This document shows positions 7,681 to 15,028 of a stretch of DNA of 15,028 bases, piece after piece. Every line of letters starts with the position of its first letter. Position 1 is the stretch's first letter. Source of the stretch: Dissophora ornata. Lineage: Eukaryota; Mortierellomycota; Mortierellomycetes; Mortierellales; Mortierellaceae. Below the pieces are notes generated by a model. It was not told the origin of the DNA. It worked only from the letters and a program-made list of their open reading frames with translations, and did not search any database. Both the position numbers and the translations under genes were made by a program. The stretch is from positions 1 to 15,028 of the forward strand of contig MU617355.1 of NCBI GenBank assembly GCA_025201705.1. The letters are read 5' to 3'.

Positions 7681-10600
7681 TTATCTTCTTCTACTTGAAC
7701 GCGAACCCGTGCTTGCTGGAGACGACTTGTTGGCCGCAGGAGACGCTTTGCTCGACACTGCAGGAGACGCCTTCCTGGAAGTCGCAGGGGAGGCCTTTAG
7801 TGACGATGCTGGTGAGGCCCTACTCGACGAAGTTGCTGCTCCTTTCGTCTTCTTTACCAGCGTATCTTCCTTTTTCTAACACGAAAAAAAAGAAACAAAC
7901 AAAAATGCATATCAGCACCACCCACATTCAACAGCGAGAAAATAATATATTCAATAAACTCATGATAACAAGCACAAATCCAACTTACCACGACCTTGAC
8001 CGGCTCATCCGCCTTGTCGTCCGAGATCAAGCACCTGATCAGATATGCACATCGCCTCTGGAGCTCCAGAGGTGTACGGCTCTTCAGGAACCAGTCAAAC
8101 CTGAAGATCGGACTCTTTCGAATCTCGTCTCTGATCCTGTCGTATACATCATCCGTGCCATAGCCAAGACGCTCCAGCATCACAACTAAGAACCGATCCT
8201 CCTCCTCTGTGTAATTCTTTGTCTTTGTCTGGTTGTACGCAATCTTGAGCTGCTGAAGCGGTACACGATGGCGGTGGATCACAGCACTGAGCTGATCCTG
8301 GATATCAGACTGTCGCTGGAGCTTGCTCTCGCCCTTCTCAATCGCCGCAATAATACGCTCGTGATCTACAGAAAATAGTGGCGGCGGTCGTGTGGTCAGG
8401 ACTAGTACTCAGCAATTTTTTTCAGCTGCAGACCCTCAGCAAGATTCATTGCTTACCTGCAATCTCCTTATAGCGCTTCCAGAACACCTTCGAGTACTCT
8501 TTGACTTCCGTCAAAGTCTTTCCCTCAATTTCACTTGCAATCTCTGCCAAGTTCTTTCGTCCGTATTTCTCGCAAGCCTTGTAGAAATATATAAAATCGC
8601 GCTTGCTCCAGTTCTCGAACCCCTATTACGTCAATGAGCATGGAGATGAAAAGAGATGAGTACATGTTTTCCTAAGTAAATGCTAGAAGACAAACAAAAG
8701 AGTAAGAGTCTTCTTACAGCCTGCATGAGTTCTTCCTTCTCTGCTATTTCGTCCTCCGTCAATGGCTCCGCCGCATCAATCAGCGCCTGCTCTTGCTGTT
8801 GCTGTTCCTCAAGCTCCTCGTCAGTCATGTTGGCGGCGTCAGCCCCAATCGCCTTGGGAACACGGTAACCAATCGATTTTCTGTAGGACAGGACCTCCTT
8901 CTCCTGGAGCTCATGCAGACGAGCTGGATAGAACTGAAAGTCCTGGATGTTGAGCGCCTTTGGAGGTCGAGGTGCCTTGTTCGAGGGAGCCTTTGGTGCA
9001 ACACGCAACGCGTCTCTGTAATAGTCGTCCACTGCATAGTTGGCTTTGCGCTCTCTCTTGGCCGGTGTGATCCAAAGCAGACTACCATCAGCTTTTCTCT
9101 TGTGGCTCCAGTCCTCTCCTTGCCAATCGTACGCGCTTCCTTCAGCGTTCGTGAACTTTGCCAAATCCTCGATTCCGACGTTCGAGTACTTTTGGTTCAG
9201 CTCTGAAGTCTTTTCCTCTCCACGACGAAGAACCTGCTCGATATCAGGATCGTACGAAAAGTTGTCGGTCGAGGCCTGGAACACATCTGCTGCACCATGC
9301 TGGATCATGGTCAAAAGTTCGTCTTTGTTAGCAGTCTTTTGCTGCTGCGTCATGCGTCCCTGCTGAATGACTAGCTGATCCAATCTCAACTTTTGCGCCG
9401 CACGTTCTAGAACCTTTTCCTCGATACCATTCTCTGTGACAAATCTGAACACGTAGACCTGCTTCTTTTGACCGATACGATGAGCACGATCCTGCGCCTG
9501 AAGATCCACCTGAGGGTTCCAGTCGCTGTCATACAAGATGACAATGTCAGCGGTGACCAAGTTGATACCAAGACCTCCCGCTCTGGTTGTCAGCAAAAAG
9601 ATGAATTTTGAGCTATCCGGCTTGTTGTATTCATCGATGGCGCTGACTCGGTCCTCATGATTTGTCTGACCGTCAATACGGCAGTATTCTGTAAAAGAAA
9701 TGCAGTAGACAATTCCCGGTTAATTGAAAGAAAGTCAGATGAAAGACAGAACGGCGCCTGTCAGCACAGAAATGCTATTCGTGATTATTACCATAGCCGC
9801 GGAAGACGCAGTAGTCCTCCAGGATGTCAAGGACACGACTCATTTGACTGAACAACAGAACACGCGATCCCTGCTCCTTCATGCGCTTCAACAGCTTGTC
9901 CAACACGACCATTTTTCCGGCATTGTCGATAATGTGCTGGTCAGTCGTATAAGGTGGGCCAGGCTCTGCACCGTCGAACAGGTACGGATGATTACAACAT
10001 TTTCGAAGCTGCATCACAATATTCAGCAGTCTGGTCTTGCCTTCCCGCTTGTTGGCTCCAGCTCCATTGACGGCGTCAATATCCTTCTCGAGAATACGCT
10101 GATACCATTTGCGCTGCATGGGTGTCAAGCCGACATACAAATTGATCTCCTTCTTGGGGAGCAAACTCTTCTCCACGTCCGACTTGATGCGACGCAACAA
10201 GAAAGGACGCAACACCTTGTGAAGTTGTTGAACGACCTTGTCCTGATCCCCACCTTGGTTCTCGAACCAGGAGTCAAAGTCCTCAGAAGAACTAAAGACA
10301 TCCGGAAGCAAAAAGTTGAGAAGCGCCCAAAGCTCGTGAAGGTTATTTTGCAGCGGTGTTCCTGTGATCAAAAGTCGGTTCTTTGAGTTGAAGGTACGGA
10401 TAATCTGAGAGAGCTGCGAGTTTTCGTTCTTGATTCGGTGGGCTTCGTCGATGACAATATATTGCCAGGCAAACTTTTTAAGATGTGTCTTTTCCAGCAA
10501 GCAGATGTCGTACGATGTCAAGCAGACATCGAACTTTTGTGTCAAGAGACGCGTTTGGATCATAACCGCCTATATATAATAAAATCACTTTAGTACATCA

Positions 10601-12102
10601 CATTATACGGCATGGGTTCAAGAGCATCTCTTTTCCTTGCAAATTCGACTTACGCGCTCATCCTTGCTGGCATGGAGTAGGAACACGTCAGAGTCGGGCA
10701 ACCACTTGCTGAATTCATTCTCCCAGTTGTGAAGGGTTGACTTTGGCACAATCACTAAATGAGGACCAGCCACACCCTCCATGTGCTTCAAGTATCCGAG
10801 AAAAGAGATCGTTTGCAAAGTCTTTCCCAAGCCCTATACAAGAAACCAGGTCGTACATGGTTAGCACAGATCAAAAGTATCGCAAGATCTCTTATCAGGG
10901 AACCATGTTTTCCATGTTCATACCATCTCATCGGCCAAAATTCCGTTGATTCCATTCTTGTAAAGCGAGATCATCCAATTAAGACCCTGGATCTGGTAAT
11001 CACGCAGGGTACCGTTCTTGATGTCTGTGATATGATGTAGAGTAATGCCAGGATATTATTAGGTTGATTCCGATATGTTTGGTCCAGAAAGAAGATCAGC
11101 ATTTCACCCAAGGGAAACACCTTACATGCTGGGGATTCTGTGAAAACAAAAGAACTATCGTCATTCTCGTTCTCCTCGTCGTTCAACAGCTCTTGGTCCT
11201 CCTCCTTTTCTGTCTTGCGACCGACACGGGATCCCCTCGGGGCATTAACCTTCTCCCTTTGCTCCTCGCCACGCTCCTTCAATAATTTTGCAAACTCGGG
11301 GTCCTTGGCCTTTTTCAAGTCGATGAAATGCTTGAACAGCTCTATAAATCATAAAGATCTAGCGTCAGATCACGTATATTCTCCAGATCCATCACTGTCC
11401 TGCCACTGGGGCTCCAGCGTTTATACCTGTTTGACCAAGGAGATACGAGATGCGATTCGAAGTATCCACGAGCTACATCGGACAAAATCATCCTTTAGAT
11501 TAGCGAGGCGTCTTTCATTTGTCTGTAGATCCACGCTTTGGTCGTGCGCACTGAAGAAATATCGGTACCTTGGCCTTGTCCATCTCTACAAGATCGCTCT
11601 CAAAGTTCTCCTTTTGCTGCTGGATCAGGGCACGATCCTGCACTCGTTGGAGTTTGCGCTCTGCCTTTTGGATCTTGTCAAGCTCCTTCTTCGAAAGCTT
11701 TTCAGGCTTCTCATCAGACTAGCGAAACGCAAAAAGACAAAAGAAAAACGCACAATAAAGAATAAGAATTAGTCGCTTGAAGATTTCGCATGCACTTCTT
11801 TGGTCAAAAAAAAAAACCACTGTTGGCATAAATAGTGACGCATTAATGCGCTGTGGACTTACGCTGTTCATAGTCTCGTCCTCAGAGACGTGTTCGGAAA
11901 CCTAGATGGGGTTTTTTTTGTTGTCAGGACAAGGGTGGTTTGTTTGTGAGTGTGAGTTTTAGGGAGACTCGAGATTGCGGTAGTGATCAATTTCAAACGG
12001 CACTTTTTTTTTTAAGTGGGTTCATTGTTTCAAAGTCCTAGAATGCAAAATGTCTGGCAGGCGAAAGTAGAAATAAGAATGCAGTACCTCTTCTCTGTCC
12101 AT
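7681..12102 (-). CDS. ISWI-class SNF2 chromatin remodeling ATPase (SMARCA5 / Isw1 / Isw2 type)
   Basis: Twelve coding exons join in frame to 1077 residues: 12102-12088, 11901-11863, 11718-11569, 11472-11427, 11341-11126, 11024-10924, 10833-10654, 10569-9792, 9688-8718, 8622-8457, 8365-7989 and 7875-7681; every intron is GT-AG. The protein slides and spaces nucleosomes in the nucleus using ATP. In order: charged N-terminus, linker to the ATPase with QTELFKHF, Walker A DEMGLGKT (187-194), DEAH box (290-293), motif [13 protein letters not shown] (572-582), NegC/HAND region, SANT (about 833-888), SLIDE (about 938-1005) with NYTEEEDRF and FDWFLKSRT, and a basic Ser-Pro-Ala repeat tail. HAND-SANT-SLIDE defines ISWI and excludes SWI2/SNF2, CHD and INO80 types. 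The length fits the family. The 15-base first exon and its ATG are the least certain part; M15 in exon 2 is an alternative start. Isw1 versus Isw2 type cannot be decided. An upstream leader intron (12241-12108) is likely. Confidence 0.95.
7711..7821 (-). repeat. Octapeptide Ser-Pro-Ala repeats in the ISWI C-terminal tail
   Basis: Residues 1032-1068, all in the last exon, carry R/K-A-S-P-A-x-x-x units starting at 1032, 1040, 1048 and 1056, with a KSSPA unit at 1063. Codons vary between units (TCA/TCC/TCT for Ser, CCA/CCT for Pro), so the protein repeat is older than any recent slippage. Ser-Pro next to basic residues resembles proline-directed kinase sites and histone H1-like tails; phosphorylation is inference. 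Confidence 0.85.
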
Positions 12103-12107
12103 CCTGT

Positions 12108-12470
12108 CTATAAAACTGTGTGCCTAGCGAGATTCATAAGGTGGTTTAGGAGTGATGAGTGTCAGGTCGATCTCTGTTGTGTGCTGTGGTGCCCTAGGTC
12201 AAAGAAACGCGTTGAGGTCTTTTTGCCTTTTGTGGACTTACAAGTTTGTTGCAGAATAAAAATAAGGACGATAAAGGTGGAGGTGGCAATAGGGTACCAG
12301 TTCGGTACGGTCGTGTGGGGAGAGGTGTGTGAGGAGCGGGGGTGTCCTGGTGAGTGTGGATGAGATGAGATGGATGGCGGGTTAGCGAGCAGAAAGGCAA
12401 GGGCAAAAAAGAGAGCGTCCAACGAGGCTGAAATAAGAAATCAAAACCAGACACAAGCCACACACACCAC
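12108..12470 (-). promoter_or_regulatory. Putative ISWI 5' leader exon, leader intron and promoter
   Basis: A good donor (GTAAGT at 12241) and an acceptor (TTTATAG ending at 12108) bracket a 134-base intron, with exon sequence resuming 5 bases before the ISWI ATG. Upstream of the donor, the sense strand is C/T-rich (about 12242-12420), as is usual for fungal leaders. No clear TATA box was seen. Confidence 0.4.
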
Positions 12471-12648
12471 ATTGACGTGTTATTTGGGCAGCTCTACGAC
12501 GAGAACCCCAAAGGCATGCGGATGAAGCCACCATGCGCTAAATAAAGGGCATCTATCCCAACCGTCAAGACCACTGTTGTCGTCGCAAAAGAAAGGAACC
12601 CTGCAATACGGATGCTTGATCCGTGTTTTTTACTGCAGCACAAGAACG

Positions 12649-12673
12649 CGTAGGACACGCGACGCGTCCTACG
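12649..12673. repeat. Hairpin with 8-base arms
   Basis: CGTAGGAC (12649-12656) and GTCCTACG (12666-12673) flank 9 bases. A second small hairpin, ACGGAT/ATCCGT, lies at 12608-12624. Both are near the presumed 3' end of the transposase relic and could belong to the element; I cannot tie them to a terminal repeat. Confidence 0.5.
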
Positions 12674-12749
12674 GGTGCACAGCCATGTCTGCAAAAGGGG
12701 GGGTGCGCCGATAGTACTGCCCAGAGAGCGCAAAGGGCAGATCGGTCCT

Positions 12750-15028
12750 GATACCCGAGCCAAGTGGACATACGCGGTCTGCAGCAAATACATCTGACAA
12801 TGACAGCGACGCATACTCTCACCGAAATGGCACTATTCTTCCGTCTTGACTGCAATTTCGGCATATATAGTTCACTTGTTTATCCACAACACGCTGGAAA
12901 AGCTTGGTTCAGCGCACATCGCCACCGCCTGACATTGGCATAGACTTCTCATCAAACATTGGTGTAACCAAAGACAGGGCCTGCTCAAAGGGAACCGCTG
13001 CTGCTCTCCTTTTTCTTAACTTGTCTTCTTTTGACAGCGGAGGTGGCGCCAGTCCGTGCTTCGTCTTGAAGTATTCGATGCGGAAATCGTCGAGCGCCAC
13101 CTGCAGCAGGTAAAGCAGATAATCCGCCCGTACATTATGCTCGTAGTTCAAATACTTCTGCTTGAGCGTCTTGTGCCAAGACTCAATCCAGTTGTTGGTA
13201 GTGACTTCCTGGCCCTCCTGTCAACGGAGAGTATGTCAGGGCCTGAAGCCAACAATCTAAATTTCATTATTTGTGTGTGAATGTGATCATTCCTCTCTAT
13301 GAAATACAGCCCAGCGCTCTGAGTGTTACTTGAGCCAATTTTTCTCGATGTAATCAATCAACGTGCTTGCTTTGGGGAATCGTTGTTTGAATGATTCCCA
13401 AAGACCATGGCAGTTGGAGCCTTGCGAACCAATTTCAACAGGGGTCTCATCTCCCTATTCTCATGACCTAGCCACTTGTGACATGAGCTGAGAAGTCCTG
13501 TGCTAAACCTACTTCTGGAAGAATATCACAACAGCATAAACGCCTACCGAAGTTTTCTGCTTTAGATGCTTCTCCCACAGCTGTGCGACGTGGAAGTCAC
13601 AGTAGAAAATCCTTGAGTGAGGGAACACGCTCGATATCGCCTCAGATTCGGTTATGGCGCAATCGACCATAAACGCGGATGTCCTCAGACCACATTCATT
13701 CTTCAGCCAACGCAGCCAATCTTGAATGAGATGTCTATAGATTGGGTTACTGCTTGTTAGGTATTGTATTAGTGAACGAAAGTTGCTGTTATAGAAACTT
13801 GTAAATGCCAACTGCATACCTTGATTCAGAAGAGCTGATCATAAAGGAGACAGGATGCCCTTCTTAACAGTACGATCTTTTACCAGCAGAGTGGACAAAT
13901 ATGCTGATTTGAAGATCATGCAACCCTCGTTTGATAGTACCTTTTTAGTGCTCCTCACGGTCTTGTGTGTGGAATCCATGCAATAAATATCATGGTTGTC
14001 AGCGATGATCTTGAAGGTAGCGAAGTGGGAAGCAGAAAGTCAGTTTTCATAATCTTTATTACTGAACAATTAGTAGTGTTGGTTCTTTCTTTCCTAGTGG
14101 CTGCTTACTTCGAGTTGAAATGATGTGCACCAACTGACAAGAAAGTCATTGGAATACGCTTTCGGAGCCGAGTTAAAGAAGGCTTTGCCCTGGGCAGCTT
14201 GGATCTGCTTTACCCAGAGCTTAACACTCATGTGCACATCCTTGTCCTTTTGAAACTCAGTCAATATGTTGCTATTTAATGCAGTTCGAACACGTTGGTT
14301 ACTGATGCCCATCGCTGAGGTAGGGGCTATTGCCCCGCGTTCAAGCTACAGAAAAAAGTCGTTAGGAATATGAGCATGCGGAGAACGTCATCGGTGGAGG
14401 GATGCTTCGTATAAGTAGATAACCACATACATCGCGTAACAACTCTTCATTGGGACGAAGCCTCTTCTTGATCGCTAGCCAGTTATGGCCTTGCCAAACA
14501 TTTTCTTAGATCCACTCCCGACAGCTGCTACTGCATGGTAACATTGCTCGCTCATGGTTGGAGACGGTGTGATTGTGGCACCAATGGTACTCCAAAGTGA
14601 TCTCGTCCTGTCCAAGGGTTTTGCGAATGAAGACATGTGCCCTACAGTTTGCACCGACAGGGATTTGTCCCCCAGTGATGTTGGTCGGTGTTCTTCAACG
14701 GCGACAGTCGTACCTCACAGTCCAGTCATACCGAATACGTGGACCGAGACGACCGTCCTGTGCAAACACAAGTTCGGACCTGTCTGGAAGCGGCAAGTCC
14801 AGATCTCCACCGTTGGGTTTAGACCTGTACCAGTCTGTGAATTTGTAGGCTCGGTACTCCCAGTCGTAAGCTCTTCTCTCTTGCTGCCAAAAGCTGCAAA
14901 CCCTTTGAGACGTGAATGTGAAAATAACAGGATTAACCGAGTTGGGTGGAAAGACAAGGGGTTTGATGGGTTCATTGGGGTCTGTGTCGGGAGGTGCAAA
15001 GTGAAGGATATCTCTCATCTTGAGGGCA
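12750..15028 (-). mobile_element. Relic of a Mutator-like DNA transposon, cut by the window edge
   Basis: The extent is set by recognisable transposase sequence. The 5' end, with any terminal inverted repeat, lies beyond 15028. The 3' border is unclear, somewhere between about 12480 and 12900, and no target duplication can be tested. The element sits upstream of ISWI in the same orientation, its 3' side a few hundred bases from the presumed ISWI leader. Confidence 0.7.
12909..15018 (-). pseudogene. Decayed MULE (Mutator-like) transposase
   Basis: Pieces of one transposase lie in order on the minus strand. First is an N-terminal region from an ATG at 15018 (contains RYDWTVRYDCRR and a Cys/His stretch EYHWCHNH, like the FAR1/FLYWCH-type head of MULEs), then a linker from 14345 (RVRTALNSNIL). 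The DDE core follows: first Asp in YCMDSTHKT (GAT 13976-13974), second in FMVDCAITE (GAT 13664-13662) with FYCDFHVAQLW after it, and the acid in TTNNWIESWH (GAG 13194-13192). Plausible introns: 14430-14346, 14108-14010, 13819-13735, 13547-13460. Lesions: TGA at 14697-14695 and TAA at 14508-14506 with the frame resuming after each, a one-base frameshift near 13857-13866, another near 13400-13415, TAA 13328-13326 and TGA 13289-13287. The open piece ends at 12909 and a possible degraded SWIM zinc finger follows (about 12750-12870). Such genes move their own DNA; this copy should be inactive. Splice choices in a relic are uncertain. Confidence 0.85.

Noticed and set aside
9724..10386. A 220-codon + strand frame opposite the ISWI ATPase exon.
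   Set aside because: It is the shadow of the conserved helicase coding strand and crosses an ISWI intron; it shows no domain.
11475..11568. In-frame reading through the ISWI intron giving an [15 protein letters not shown] peptide.
   Set aside because: That reading leads to a stop before QTELFKHF. Splicing at 11568 and 11473 keeps the conserved frame and uses a CTAAT branch-like site.
1..15028. A defence island, CRISPR array, biosynthetic cluster or other novel multi-gene system.
   Set aside because: The genes are unrelated housekeeping or regulatory genes of a eukaryotic chromosome plus one transposon relic. No direct-repeat array, toxin-antitoxin pair or co-oriented enzyme set is present.

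Overview
The window is a nuclear segment from a filamentous fungus. Protein genes are split by GT-AG introns, the noncoding DNA carries A/T runs and dinucleotide repeats, and the gene set (poly(C)-type KH protein, mitochondrial glutamate dehydrogenase, ISWI remodeler, MULE transposase relic) is eukaryotic. The metazoan-like small glutamate dehydrogenase and the intron density point to an early-diverging lineage such as Mortierellomycota or Mucoromycota. This placement is inference; no rRNA or other marker is present. I found no bacterial-type operon, CRISPR array, tRNA or rRNA.

Layout. 1-356: 3' flank, A/T rich. 357-1803 (-): three-KH RNA-binding protein, two exons, with a possible alternative exon inside its intron and striking C tracts just before its start codon. 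2507-4746 (-): mitochondrial NAD(P) glutamate dehydrogenase, three exons, with the targeting peptide in exons 1-2 and all the catalytic protein in exon 3. 4747-6594: a 1.85 kb divergent intergenic region with (CT)n, (AC)n, poly(A) and several short inverted repeats. 6595-7392 (+): unrecognised single-exon 265-residue protein. 7681-12102 (-): ISWI-class chromatin remodeling ATPase, reconstructed here from 12 coding exons (1077 residues), with an unusual Ser-Pro-Ala repeat tail. 12750-15028 (-): decayed Mutator-like (MULE) transposase that runs off the right edge.

The genes do not form a pathway. Two are general gene-expression regulators (the KH protein after transcription, ISWI on chromatin) and one is a central nitrogen/carbon enzyme of mitochondria. 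All exon joins were deduced by reading splice sites and keeping conserved protein motifs in frame; no transcript evidence was available. The points most worth following are the poly(C) leader of a gene that encodes a likely poly(C)-binding protein, the possible alternative exon in the same gene, the intermediate-length antenna of the glutamate dehydrogenase, and the ISWI tail.
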